Shown one piece after another: positions 1 through 8,339 of a stretch of 64,000 nucleotides of DNA; the first letter of the stretch is position 1; every line of letters starts with the position of its first letter. A program made the translations under genes and the position numbers. The notes beneath the pieces were generated by a model. The model searched no databases and was not told where the DNA came from. It worked only from the letters and a program-made list of their open reading frames with translations. Source of the DNA: Shouchella shacheensis (GTDB lineage Bacteria; Bacillota; Bacilli; Bacillales; Bacillaceae_D); NCBI RefSeq assembly GCF_001484965.1, contig NZ_LLYY01000008.1, positions 124,001-188,000 on the forward strand, written 5' to 3'.

Positions 1-11
1 AAATGCACGTT

Positions 12-722
12 TCATGAATTTGTATCCTTCCAGTTGACGTTAAGCCTGTAGCCCTGACCGCGGATCGTTTGGATGGCATCAACAATACCAACATCAGCGA
101 GTCGCTTTCTCAGCCTCGTCACATTCACAGACAGGGTGTTATCATCGACAAAATCGACCTCATCCCAGAGGGCTTCGAGAAGGTCATCGCGACTGACGAT
201 ACGATCGTGACGATCGGCCAGGCGCTGAAACAGGAGGAATTCTTTTTTGGTTAGTTCTAGCCTTCGTTCACTAAACACGATCTCATTTCGGTCCGGGTAT
301 GAAAATAACTCAGCTAATTCATGCACGTTTTGATGAATTTCCTTCGACCCTGCATACTCCCCGTAGGTCCGGCGCAGGGAACTCTTCACCTTAGCGAGAA
401 CCACATCAAGGTGAAACGGTTTGGTGATGTAATCATCGCCGCCGTTTTCAATCGCCATCACTTGATTCATCTCATCCGTTCTTGCGGAAATAAAAAGGAC
501 AGGTACGTTGGAGTCCGTGCGAATTTGCCGGCACCAATAGAAGCCGTCAAAATGAGGCAAATTGATATCAAGCAACACAAGGTCTGGAGCCAGCTGCGTA
601 AATTCTGATTTAACGTTCGCAAAATCCTTTGTTTGCGTGACTTCATAGCCATGTTTGCTTAAGTGGTCGGCTAAAATCCGGCCAATTTGTGTGTCATCTT
701 CAACAAGATAGATATGGTACAT
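12..722 (-). CDS. OmpR-family response regulator, BceR-like
   Basis: Two-component response regulator that binds DNA when phosphorylated. The N-terminal receiver domain (about residues 1-120) shows the acidic pair in LVEDD, the phospho-acceptor Asp in LLDINLP and the Lys in ITKPF. A winged-helix domain follows and ends RLRKRL...IRGQGYRL. The sequence FDGFYWCRQIR resembles BceR of Bacillus, which controls bacitracin-type ABC exporters; that link is similarity only. Upstream in-frame GTG (731) and ATG (728) codons overlap or crowd the GAGGTG ribosome site, so ATG at 722 with a 6-base gap is the best start (236 residues). It points off the left edge, so a partner kinase would lie outside the window. 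Confidence 0.9.
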   Translation of the reverse strand: MYHIYLVEDDTQIGRILADHLSKHGYEVTQTKDFANVKSEFTQLAPDLVLLDINLPHFDGFYWCRQIRTDSNVPVLFISARTDEMNQVMAIENGGDDYITKPFHLDVVLAKVKSSLRRTYGEYAGSKEIHQNVHELAELFSYPDRNEIVFSERRLELTKKEFLLFQRLADRHDRIVSRDDLLEALWDEVDFVDDNTLSVNVTRLRKRLADVGIVDAIQTIRGQGYRLNVNWKDTNS

Positions 723-843
723 CAACATCACCTCATCCGTATTGATTTAAAGATAGCATGTTTTGTATGGGGGACAAAACCTACTACAGACGGAGAAGAA
801 AAAAAGCTAGCTAATCAGCCTGGCCTTCTGTTACACTATTACC

Positions 844-859
844 TGACGAACGTTCGTTA
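844..859. promoter_or_regulatory. Palindromic operator in front of tetR
   Basis: The perfect 12-bp palindrome ACGAACGTTCGT at 846-857 ends 16 bases before the TetR start codon and just before its AAGGTGG ribosome site. TetR repressors usually bind such sites in their own promoter, so it is the likely autoregulatory operator for the tetR-MATE operon. The role is inferred from position and symmetry. Confidence 0.6.
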
Positions 860-873
860 AAAGGTGGTGCGAG

Positions 874-1452
874 ATGAAAGCAGAACAAATTAAGGAAGCT
901 GCGTTAAAATATTTTACGATATATGGGTATGAGGGAGCGTCACTAGCACGGATTGCCGAGGATGTGGGCATTAAGAAACAATCGATTTACGCTCATTTTA
1001 AAGGGAAAGATGATTTGTTTTTGGAAGTGGTGAGGGAGGTGAAGCTTCTCGAATGGGAGGCGAAGCGACGTCACTTTGATTCTGTGGAACCACGTCACCT
1101 TCGCAATCGTTTGTATGAATTCTTAAAGATGCATAAGCAGATGTTTGAAGAAGACGAACGGTTTCGGTTTTGGCTACGCATTTCCTTCTTCCCACCGCCG
1201 CATTTATATAAAGACGTAGAAAAAGAAGTGCTTGAAATTGAGCAGGCAGTGGAAGCAATGCTTCGTGAGGTGTTTCAAAAAGCAATCGAGCTTGAAGCGG
1301 TAAGCGGCAGCGATCCAGCGGTGCCGACGCTTGCGTATCTGGGCATTTTAGATGCGATTGCCATGGAGATCGTCTATGAGGGAGGCTCCAATCGAGTGGA
1401 GCAGAAACTGGAAGCATCATGGCATGTATTCTGGCGGGGGATTGCCGTCTAG
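874..1452 (+). CDS. TetR/AcrR-family transcriptional repressor
   Basis: A 192-residue TetR-type repressor. The N-terminal helix-turn-helix is clear: ALKYFTIYGYEGASLARIA, then GIKKQSIYAHFKGKDDLF, at residues 10-50. The rest is a helical ligand-binding domain. The start is ATG 874 behind AAGGTGG. The gene is followed 23 bases later by a MATE exporter, and a perfect palindrome sits just upstream. The usual model is that a toxic compound releases the repressor and turns on the pump. The ligand cannot be read from sequence. Confidence 0.92.
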   Translation: MKAEQIKEAALKYFTIYGYEGASLARIAEDVGIKKQSIYAHFKGKDDLFLEVVREVKLLEWEAKRRHFDSVEPRHLRNRLYEFLKMHKQMFEEDERFRFWLRISFFPPPHLYKDVEKEVLEIEQAVEAMLREVFQKAIELEAVSGSDPAVPTLAYLGILDAIAMEIVYEGGSNRVEQKLEASWHVFWRGIAV

Positions 1453-1475
1453 GCTAGGGAATGGGAGATGAAAAC

Positions 1476-2828
1476 ATGACGACACAAAAGCAAAATCCGC
1501 TAGATACCGAGTCTGTCGGGAAAATATTCGTCCGTTATTTAGTCCCGTCTCTTATTGGAATGGTGCTCATGGCGGTCAATTTCGTCGTCGATGGCGTGAT
1601 GGTGGGCAATAAGCTTGGGCCAGTTGCACTTGCGGGTGTCAATATTGCTGGCCCCGTCTACACGATCTTTGTGGCGATGTCTTTGTGGATCGGGATGGGC
1701 GGCGCTACGCTCTATTCCCAGAGCATGGGACGAAAAGAACCCAAACACGCACGCTTTATCTTTACCCACTCGATCGTATTCATTGCCGCTTTCACGCTTG
1801 TGATTGGATTAACGGCCCTCGCGTTCCATGAGCCTCTCGTTTACGGGCTTGGCGCGAACGAGGAAACGGCTCCGTTTGCCGCGAGCTATATGAATGTGTT
1901 TCTCGTCTTTGGCTTTGTGTTCACATTGGAAAATGCGTTTAGCATCTTTGTACGCAATGACGGCAATCCAACGCTTGCGATGGCCGCCTTGATTACGACA
2001 GCGGTCTCCAACATTGTCATTAACTATATCATGCTGTATGTGCTTGGCCTAGGTGTTCGCGAAATTGCCTATGGCACGATCATTGCGGCTACACTTGGCT
2101 TGCTTGTGCTAAGCTCGCATTTTTTCATGAGGCGAAGCAATTTGAAACTGGTGAAATTTCGTTTTCAAAAGCCGCTCTTTCTGCAGACATTGACTTTTGG
2201 TTTTCCTAGTTTTCTCGCGGAAGTCGGGATATCGGTTTTCACGATTGCTCACAATATTGCTTTTTCACGCCTTGCCGGAACCGAGGGCGTGGCTGCTTTT
2301 TCGATCGTCAACTACATTCATGGAGTCATGCTTTTGATGTTTCTCGGCATGGGCTCGGCCATTCAGCCGCTCGTCAGCTATTTTCACGGTGGCGAGCAGG
2401 AGGAGAAAAAGCGTGAGGTGATGCGAATTGCCTTGAAGACGGCGCTTGTCGCAGGTGTGTTTTGCTTTGTGGTCGGTCAGGTGGCAGCTGTTCCTCTGGT
2501 TGCGATCTTTGGGGATTTCCCACAAGACATTCGGAACCTCGCGACGACAGGCATACGGTTATTTTTTATCGCTTATATCTTCATGGGGCTAAACTTTGTG
2601 ATGATGACATTCTTTCAGTCGATCGGCCAGGTCCGTATGGCCGCCTGGATCACGGCAGGGCGAGAGATTATTTTTATGATTATCTTCCTAGTCTCACTTC
2701 CGGTTTTGTTTGGCGTTAACTCCGCATGGCTGGCAATTCCGCTAGCGGAAATTTGTGTGCTCGCGACCGTGTTTATTTACGTGAAGCGCAGTGGATACAG
2801 GTTTGGAGAGAGCGGGGGATTGATTTGA
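1476..2828 (+). CDS. MATE-family multidrug/sodium antiporter
   Basis: Integral membrane exporter of about 450 residues with some 12 hydrophobic segments in two related halves, as in MATE (NorM/DinF-type) drug:Na+ or H+ antiporters. Typical features are the FVRYLVPSLIGMVLMAVNFVVDGVMVG start and the LGPVALAGVN segment. An ATG at 1461 is in frame, but the GGGAG site is well spaced (8 bases) from ATG 1476, so the later start is preferred. It is probably co-transcribed with the upstream tetR and ends at a strong terminator. Substrate unknown. Confidence 0.9.
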   Translation: MTTQKQNPLDTESVGKIFVRYLVPSLIGMVLMAVNFVVDGVMVGNKLGPVALAGVNIAGPVYTIFVAMSLWIGMGGATLYSQSMGRKEPKHARFIFTHSIVFIAAFTLVIGLTALAFHEPLVYGLGANEETAPFAASYMNVFLVFGFVFTLENAFSIFVRNDGNPTLAMAALITTAVSNIVINYIMLYVLGLGVREIAYGTIIAATLGLLVLSSHFFMRRSNLKLVKFRFQKPLFLQTLTFGFPSFLAEVGISVFTIAHNIAFSRLAGTEGVAAFSIVNYIHGVMLLMFLGMGSAIQPLVSYFHGGEQEEKKREVMRIALKTALVAGVFCFVVGQVAAVPLVAIFGDFPQDIRNLATTGIRLFFIAYIFMGLNFVMMTFFQSIGQVRMAAWITAGREIIFMIIFLVSLPVLFGVNSAWLAIPLAEICVLATVFIYVKRSGYRFGESGGLI

Positions 2829-2858
2829 GGAGGGACGATAGGAAATAAAGGCAATCAA

Positions 2859-2890
2859 AACGCTAGGGGTGATGGTCCCTAGCGTTTTTT
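2859..2890 (+). terminator. Intrinsic terminator after the MATE gene
   Basis: Ten-base-pair stem AACGCTAGGG / CCCTAGCGTT with an 8-base loop, followed directly by TTTT. It ends the tetR-MATE operon. A copy of the window's palindromic repeat begins a few bases after it. Confidence 0.9.
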
Positions 2891-2892
2891 AT

Positions 2893-3016
2893 TGTCCAGC
2901 TCCGGCGGGTAGAAGCTCGGGATTTTTCAGTCCTGGCCCGAAATCCAAACCCGGGATTTCTAGTCCAGGCCTTCCAAAATCCTCGCTTCTGAACGACCCG
3001 CCTGCGCTTTCCGACT
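2893..3016 (+). repeat. Terminator-linked palindromic repeat, copy A
   Basis: About 124 bases that begin TGTCCAGCTCCGGCGGGT and end ACCCGCCTGCGCTTTCC. The outer arms GGCGGGT/ACCCGCC and GAAGC/GCTTC pair, and an inner CCTGG...CCAGG with two near-complementary GGGATTT/AAATCC blocks makes a nested hairpin. It starts within the T-tract region of the preceding terminator. The same layout recurs at 17069, 22512, 56449 and (inverted, partial) 58174. No ORF is present. Confidence 0.85.
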
Positions 3017-3066
3017 AAAGAACTTCTTCAAAGAGACCGATACTAAGTAATAAGGAGGGATCTTTC

Positions 3067-4119
3067 ATGCAAAATCATTGTGACATTTGTTTGCCGCAGC
3101 ACCGGGGGTATACCATTCTCTTTAAAGGAGAACAGCAAACGAGAGAGCTGGAGAAGTACTTCAAGTCTTTCCCAGAAGAACAGTGGTCGGTTGTCGAGGA
3201 TAAGCTTTATTGGGCTGAGGAAACCGTATTCTTTGATTTATTGGATTATCTGAATGTACACATGGATGCCGACAAGATACTGGCTGTCGGGTCGAAGCGA
3301 ACAGAGCCACAGAAGGATATCAAGGGTCTTAGACCCATTTCCACATTCCTAATGGAGAAACAAGCCAGCTGGATTGACGATGTGATTGAACAGCATGCCA
3401 TAAAAACACACTATCAGCCGATTGTGACGGTGAAGGGCCAAAGAGTCGAAGTCATTGGACATGAATTACTGTCAAGGGGGATAGATGAGACAGGGGCTCT
3501 CATTCCTCCTATCAAGATGTTTGAAGCCGCAAGAGTTCGCAACCGATTGTTTGCCCTTGACCGAGTCTGCCGCATTGAATCCGTGAAAAATGCGGCTCCT
3601 GTTACCGACAAGCTTATTTTTATCAACTTCATTCCGACGTCGATTTATGTGCCTGAACATTGCCTTACAACAACATTCAAGCTGATTAGCCAATTGAATA
3701 TGAAGCCGGAGCAAATTGTTTTTGAAGTGGTTGAAACAGATGAAGTCGAGGATATTGAACATTTAAAATCGATCTTGCTTCATTATCAGGCCCATGGATT
3801 CAAATATGCGCTTGATGATGTCGGTACCGGGATCAACGATTTAGGAAAGTTAAATGACCTGCAGCCACACTATGTCAAATTGGCACGTGAATATTCCGAT
3901 GGTGTTAGTACCGATCTTGAGAAACAAGCTGTTGCCAAATCGGTGATAGACGTAGCACGAAGCATTGGCTCATGTCCGTTGGCAGAGGGGATCGAACGGC
4001 CGGAAGATCTGACTTTCCTTGCTGATATGGGGTATGAATTGTTTCAAGGGTACTATTTTGCGAAGCCTCAGGAAAATCCCCTTGAGCGTATGACGTTAAA
4101 TGAAGATACTAACATTTAA
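3067..4119 (+). CDS. EAL-domain cyclic-di-GMP phosphodiesterase
   Basis: A 350-residue protein that probably hydrolyses c-di-GMP to pGpG. The EAL domain spans about residues 100-340: E133 in GHELLSRG (ELL replaces EAL), N187 in FINF, E220 in FEVVETD, D250-D251 in DDVGTG, K271, E307 in AEGIE and Q327 in FQGYYFAKP. All main metal-binding and catalytic positions are therefore kept, and activity is likely. Residues 1-95 form an unrecognised region with a CxxC near the start (C5, C8). There is no transmembrane segment. The start follows AAGGAGGGATCTTTC. The downstream GGDEF gene overlaps it by 20 bases, suggesting a synthesis-degradation pair. Confidence 0.9.
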   Translation: MQNHCDICLPQHRGYTILFKGEQQTRELEKYFKSFPEEQWSVVEDKLYWAEETVFFDLLDYLNVHMDADKILAVGSKRTEPQKDIKGLRPISTFLMEKQASWIDDVIEQHAIKTHYQPIVTVKGQRVEVIGHELLSRGIDETGALIPPIKMFEAARVRNRLFALDRVCRIESVKNAAPVTDKLIFINFIPTSIYVPEHCLTTTFKLISQLNMKPEQIVFEVVETDEVEDIEHLKSILLHYQAHGFKYALDDVGTGINDLGKLNDLQPHYVKLAREYSDGVSTDLEKQAVAKSVIDVARSIGSCPLAEGIERPEDLTFLADMGYELFQGYYFAKPQENPLERMTLNEDTNI

Positions 4120-5115
4120 ACCTAAAGCTCCCGGTTTCTCTTACTTGCTTCAACTGTTCGAGACGCGTACACAGGTAGTTTTGGTATATACCATTTATGC
4201 GCTATTTGCTGTGTTGCTCATATTGGATAGCTACTATCTTGTAGATTTTTCGCTACCTGTGATGATTCTGTGGAGCATGTACGTCGTGCTAGGTATCTGG
4301 TTCATCAAACGCGCGCTTCATAACAAAACAAGTGGCCTTTGTTATTATTTGATTGGCAGCTCTCTATGGTGGTCGGGAGCGATGTTTTTCTCAGGAGGGT
4401 TGACCAGCCAGCTCTTTTTTTTCGGCGAAATTCTATTGATTTTATACGCGCTTTCAGGGTCTATTCTGATGAATGCTCTCGGCGGTGGTCTTTACATTGC
4501 AGCGGTAACCGCAAGTGCCATGATTTCAATACAGACCATCGATAACCTGTCCATGCTGACGACGGTGATTGTGGTGAATTTGCTAACCCTTTCCGTCGGT
4601 TTTCTCACTTCGCACGCGATTGATTATCACCGTAAATCGATCGACCAACGGCAAACACGCGCCCTCACAGACTATTTAACGGGACTGTCTAACCGGGAAG
4701 GTTTTGTTGAACACATTAGCCTTCATCGATTGGACAAAGGTCTGTTTGGTCTTTTTGACTTAAACGGATTCAAGGAAATCAACGATGAACATGGCCATGA
4801 TTTTGGCGATGAAGTCCTCAAGCAGGTAGCGAAGGAACTTAAAAAAACCTTCCGGATCAAGCGCATATCGGCAGAATTGGAGGAGATGAATTTGTTTTTT
4901 TCCTACCTGAAACGGATACGGACGACGAGAAGATGCGTCATCTCCGTACACTGGTGGAAATGAGCATTCAAGATGCTGGCAATCAGGCAGGGATTATGCT
5001 GAACGCCTCTGTTGGCCTGATGCCCGCCGCGGCATATCCCAATTTCCGTGAACTCTATCGGATTGCTGACCAACTCATGTATGAGGACAAAAGAACGTTG
5101 AAGCAAACGAATTGA
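4100..5115 (+). pseudogene. Membrane diguanylate cyclase (GGDEF), split by a one-base frameshift
   Basis: Frame one (4100-4963) encodes about six membrane segments (residues 25-175) followed by the start of a GGDEF domain: ALTDYLTGLSNREGF, then LFDLNGFKEINDEHGHDFGD. The reading frame then derails just before the signature. Shifting by one base after the A7 run at 4841-4847 restores HIGRIGGDEFVFFLPETD and runs on to a normal C-terminus at 5115 (SVGLMPAAA, IADQLMYEDK), for about 338 residues. The signature is intact in the second frame, so this is one gene broken by a single missing base, not two genes. Sequencing error, true mutation, phase variation or transcriptional slippage at the A tract could each explain it. 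It overlaps the EAL gene. Confidence 0.85.
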
Positions 5116-5189
5116 CCCGATTTTTCAGATCAACTAGGGGGACTATGCCACTACCGGTTATCTTACTAAGGAGTTGATAAAAAAGAACG

Positions 5190-5217
5190 AAACTAGTGTC
5201 GCTTCGCCACTAGTTTT
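5190..5217 (+). terminator. Hairpin downstream of the GGDEF gene
   Basis: A perfect 9-bp stem AAACTAGTG / CACTAGTTT with a 9-base loop lies 75 bases after the cyclase stop. The T tail is short, so it is a plausible but not strong terminator. Confidence 0.55.
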
Positions 5218-5249
5218 GCTGAAAATATGACAAAACACAAATCAGATAG

Positions 5250-5470
5250 TTTTTCTTGTGAAACTCCGGTATGATAGCCGTAGTTCAAGCATCATGAGCA
5301 AGCCATCGTTTTGTGGGTTCAAACGATTGTCAGGACTCGGGAGGTTCTCGTAATCTGCCCAGTCGATGGGTTCACGGGCCGTAGAGTTGTTGAGGGGAGC
5401 TGAGTCCTAACAAAGCTTTTGCGGTTCGCAAAATCCGGCACGTCCTACATGGAGGCAAGGTATTCCACTC
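5250..5470 (+). ncRNA. Possible structured RNA of unknown family
   Basis: This stretch has no ORF yet is rich in perfect local stems: ATCGTTT/AAACGAT (5305-5311 with 5321-5327), a closing GGACTC/GAGTCC (5333-5338 with 5402-5407) that encloses GAG/CTC and CCCA/TGGG hairpins, and TTTTGCG/CGCAAAA (5417-5423 with 5427-5433). A TATGAT sequence at about 5272 could be a -10 box. No gene follows on the plus strand, so it is not an obvious leader. I do not recognise RNase P, SRP, tmRNA, 6S or a known riboswitch. The plus-strand assignment is inference. Confidence 0.3.
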
Positions 5471-5488
5471 ACTATGTACAAGAAAAAA

Positions 5489-5520
5489 AGAAACGCTAGG
5501 AAAAAAGCCTCAGCGTTTCT
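5489..5520 (-). terminator. Intrinsic terminator after the acyl-CoA ligase gene
   Basis: Stem AGAAACGCT / AGCGTTTCT with a 14-base loop. On the minus strand it is followed by a run of Ts, so it mainly ends the ligase transcript. The plus-strand T tail is weaker. Confidence 0.85.
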
Positions 5521-5576
5521 ATTTCCTTGGTGCTGTGTCTATGTCCGTTGCAATGCCGAACGTCTCTTTAGCCGCC

Positions 5577-7079
5577 CTATTGTCTCTGCGAGAGTTCTTT
5601 CGCTTGTTCGCGTAACGCAAACTTTAGTACTTTCCCACTCGCGTTTCGAGGCAGTTCCAAGCAAAATTCAACCTCAGCTGGACATTTGTAGCGAGCAAGC
5701 TTCGAAGCGCAGTGGCGGATGACCTCTTCCTCGTTCAAAGAAGCGCCTTCCTTTGTGACAACAACGGCTTTAGGGACTTCGCCGAGGACCGGATGGGGGA
5801 TGCCAATGACCGCTGCTTCTACAACGCCCGGTAGTTCAAAGAGAACTTCTTCAATTTCTAGAGGATAAATGTTCTCTCCGCCACGAATGAGCATGTCTTT
5901 TTTTCGGTCTACAACGTACAAATAGCCATCCTCATCCATCCGTCCGAGGTCCCCGGTTAACAGCCACCCGTCCTGAATCGTCTCAGTGGTCGCCTCTGGA
6001 TTCTTGAAGTAGCCTTTCATCACATGCGGGCCTTTCACCGCGATCTCGCCCGTTTCTCCCTGGGCAACCGGTCGTCTCTCCGTGTCGACCACTTGAACCT
6101 CACAGGAGGGCAGTGCTGTACCGACGGAGCCAATTTTCGTTAGCGCGTCCGGGTCTTTCAGCGTTGTCGCTCCGGGAGCGTTCTCGGTCTGACCGTATAG
6201 GTTTTGCACACGCACATGAGGAAAGAGTGTTTTGAGTTGCTTGATTCGTTCATAGGGCATCGGAGCCGCTCCGTAAGCAAATGTCTTTAAGGCAGGGAAT
6301 GTGACTGTTTCAAGTGCTTTCTGCTGAAGCAGTAAATTGTACATCGCCGGTACGCCAAAGAAGAGGGTCACATTCTCCTGCTCCAGCGCTTCAATCACCT
6401 GCTCTGAATCAAAGCCGCTGTGGATAATCGCCGTCCCTCCCGCTGCTAAGGTGGGAAGCATGAACACATGGGACGCAGCACAATGAAACAGGGGAGCGAC
6501 CAAGAGTGTTCGTTCTTCACGAGTCAGGGAAAGGGCTTCTTTCCACATCGAGGCGATCGCCAAGCAATTGCCGTGGGAGAGAAGGACGCCTTTGGGTTTT
6601 CCGGTTGTGCCTGATGTGTAAAAAAGCACAGCTGTGTCCTGCTCGTCAATGTTCGCTTCTTTTAGCGGCAAGCGCTCCTCCCGTGTATAGGTGGTTAAGT
6701 TGACCGCCTCTGTCAGTGCAGGAAGCGCCGATTGAAGCGATAGGCTTCGTCCTGTAAAGGCTGTTTCATAGAGCAGGCAAGTGGCTTCGGAATGCGAAAG
6801 GATATAGGAAAGCTCGTGTTCTGATAGCCGAACGTTTAGCGGTAGGCAGACGAACCCCGCCGCTTGGCAAGCAAAATAAGCAACCACAAAGTCATCGTTG
6901 TTGGAGAGCAAAAGGGCGACCGTGTCCCCCTGTTTCAGGCCTTTTTGTTGAAGGTAGGCCGCGAGTTGTTCAGCTTCCAGCGTAAGTTCGCTGTACGTAA
7001 GAGTTTGACCAAGAAATTCGATCGCCGGCTTGTGAGGGGCGACGCTAAGGTGTTCGGTGAGAAGAGAGAACGTTGACAA
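5577..7079 (-). CDS. AMP-dependent acyl-CoA synthetase (fatty acid/aryl-acid CoA ligase)
   Basis: A 500-residue adenylate-forming enzyme that activates a carboxylic acid with ATP and joins it to CoA. The P-loop-like LFYTSGTTGKPKG lies near residue 155. NLYGQTE, TGDLGRMDEDGYLYVVDRKKDML (hinge) and the catalytic Lys region RNASGKVLK at the C-terminus follow in the normal order, so the protein is full length. It resembles the LcfB/YhfL class of Bacillus; the chain length of its substrate is not visible. The start is TTG 7079 behind AAGGAG with an 8-base gap. It stands alone with its own terminator. Confidence 0.92.
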   Translation of the reverse strand: MSTFSLLTEHLSVAPHKPAIEFLGQTLTYSELTLEAEQLAAYLQQKGLKQGDTVALLLSNNDDFVVAYFACQAAGFVCLPLNVRLSEHELSYILSHSEATCLLYETAFTGRSLSLQSALPALTEAVNLTTYTREERLPLKEANIDEQDTAVLFYTSGTTGKPKGVLLSHGNCLAIASMWKEALSLTREERTLLVAPLFHCAASHVFMLPTLAAGGTAIIHSGFDSEQVIEALEQENVTLFFGVPAMYNLLLQQKALETVTFPALKTFAYGAAPMPYERIKQLKTLFPHVRVQNLYGQTENAPGATTLKDPDALTKIGSVGTALPSCEVQVVDTERRPVAQGETGEIAVKGPHVMKGYFKNPEATTETIQDGWLLTGDLGRMDEDGYLYVVDRKKDMLIRGGENIYPLEIEEVLFELPGVVEAAVIGIPHPVLGEVPKAVVVTKEGASLNEEEVIRHCASKLARYKCPAEVEFCLELPRNASGKVLKFALREQAKELSQRQ

Positions 7080-7159
7080 GAAATCAGCTCCTTATGGCAA
7101 GCGTTTTCACCAGTATACATCAAAACACTGAATTATAAGACACTTTTTTAAAAAAAGAA

Positions 7160-7187
7160 CAACGCACTTATCTTTGTAAGTACGTTG
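7160..7187 (-). terminator. Terminator of the 23-residue peptide gene
   Basis: Near-perfect stem CAACGcACTTA / TAAGTaCGTTG with a 6-base loop. Read on the minus strand it is followed by TTCTTTTTTT. It lies 17 bases after the stop of the small ORF, which supports that ORF being a real transcription unit. Confidence 0.75.
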
Positions 7188-7204
7188 CTTTGGCGTATAG
7201 AAAG

Positions 7205-7276
7205 TTAGAAGATCAGTGATACCAACCAGCCGATAACCACAATTGCCCCAACAATCATAAGAATCGTTCGTACCAT
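7205..7276 (-). CDS. Small single-pass membrane peptide (23 residues)
   Basis: An ATG-initiated ORF encoding MVRTILMIVGAIVVIGWLVS plus LIF: one positively charged residue and then a continuous hydrophobic helix. It would insert in the membrane as a lone transmembrane segment. AAAGG lies about 13 bases upstream, a loose ribosome site, and an intrinsic terminator follows closely. TATACT sits upstream as a possible -10. Tiny membrane peptides of this kind are frequent in bacilli and often overlooked. No function can be assigned. Confidence 0.6.
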   Translation of the reverse strand: MVRTILMIVGAIVVIGWLVSLIF

Positions 7277-7407
7277 AAGAGGCACCAACCTTTCTGCTTT
7301 AGTTGCCTTAGTATACGCATCCTATTCCTGTTCAAGTCATTCTTCAAACATGGGATGGCGTTTTCGGCAAAAACGATACAAACGACAGGGGTGAGAAAGA
7401 CTAGATG

Positions 7408-8214
7408 CTAAGACTCTCCCTGTTCCCTTGCGCGCGCATTCACTGCAACAATGGCGCTATGAACAACGTCCGAGAAATCATTTTCTGATAGGGAGGCGAG
7501 CCCAGCGGCTGTAGCTCCACCTGGAGAAGTGACCTGTTCCCGTAAAACAAGCGGATCCTCCTCGGCTTCTAGCATCTTTGCACTGCCAATAAGCATGTTC
7601 GAAACAAGCTTGCGCGCCAGCGTTTCACTGATTCCAAAAGATTTGGCCGCATCTTCAAGCTGCAGCGCGAACTCGTAAAAGAAGGCCGGGGCACTGCCTG
7701 TTATAGCGGTGAGTTCATGAATCTGTGCTTCCGTCATTTCCTCCGAAAATCCAATCGCTGCGAGAATGTTCGCCAGCCAGCCCCTCTGCACCTCTGTGAC
7801 CGTTTGCCCTACGGCATACAAACTCATAGAGGCACCGACCTGTGCGGCGGTGTTTGGCATAATCCAGGCGGTGGAAGCTCCTTCTGGCAGCTTGGATTCA
7901 AGGTAGCTAGGCCCAATGCCGGCTGCGACGGTAACAATGAGTTGCGTATCGACATAAGGAGAGACGCGCTCCAGCACCTCCTCGTGGGCGTGAGGGGGCA
8001 TGGCTAGTACAATCACTTCCGCATTTGCCGCTACCTCCTCCCATCGATCAAGGGTTTCAATGGGGTAGAGAGATTGTAAGTTTTCCAAATGAGCGTGGTT
8101 TTGCCGGTTGGCTACATAGATAGGGGAGAACGGGCATGGCTTTTGCTTTAATAGTCCAGAGAAGACCGCTTCAGCCATACGCCCAGCTCCAATAAATAGA
8201 ATCGATGTTGTCAT
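7408..8214 (-). CDS. proC: Pyrroline-5-carboxylate reductase
   Basis: A 268-residue NAD(P)H-dependent enzyme that makes proline from pyrroline-5-carboxylate, cytosolic. The Rossmann motif IGAGRMAEAV is at residues 7-16. IVTVAAGI, MPNTAAQVGAS, the catalytic-domain TGSAPAFFYEF and VTSPGGATAAGLASL follow, all hallmarks of the ProC/ProI family. Start ATG 8214 lies behind GGGAG. Bacillus carries several paralogues (ProI, ProG, ComER); this one looks catalytically complete rather than a ComER, but which paralogue it is remains open. It is monocistronic. Confidence 0.88.
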   Translation of the reverse strand: MTTSILFIGAGRMAEAVFSGLLKQKPCPFSPIYVANRQNHAHLENLQSLYPIETLDRWEEVAANAEVIVLAMPPHAHEEVLERVSPYVDTQLIVTVAAGIGPSYLESKLPEGASTAWIMPNTAAQVGASMSLYAVGQTVTEVQRGWLANILAAIGFSEEMTEAQIHELTAITGSAPAFFYEFALQLEDAAKSFGISETLARKLVSNMLIGSAKMLEAEEDPLVLREQVTSPGGATAAGLASLSENDFSDVVHSAIVAVNARAREQGES

Positions 8215-8339
8215 CTGCTTGCTCCCTTCCGTTATCTACTAAGAATGTAGCAGAAAAAAGGGATGAGAGGAAGGGGAGGCAGGGAACTGAGCGGCTGTTG
8301 TCGAATGTAAAACGCAGGGTATGAAGGGGAGGGATTGAA

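Noticed and set aside
4841-4850. Programmed -1 ribosomal frameshift site in the GGDEF gene
   Set aside because: The zero-frame codons CTT AAA AAA ACC do not form a proper X XXY YYZ heptamer (T precedes the As) and no strong stimulatory hairpin is obvious; mutation, assembly error or transcriptional slippage are simpler.
5474-5722. Plus-strand ORF covering the ligase terminator and ligase 3' end
   Set aside because: It includes a terminator hairpin and then runs antisense to a conserved enzyme.
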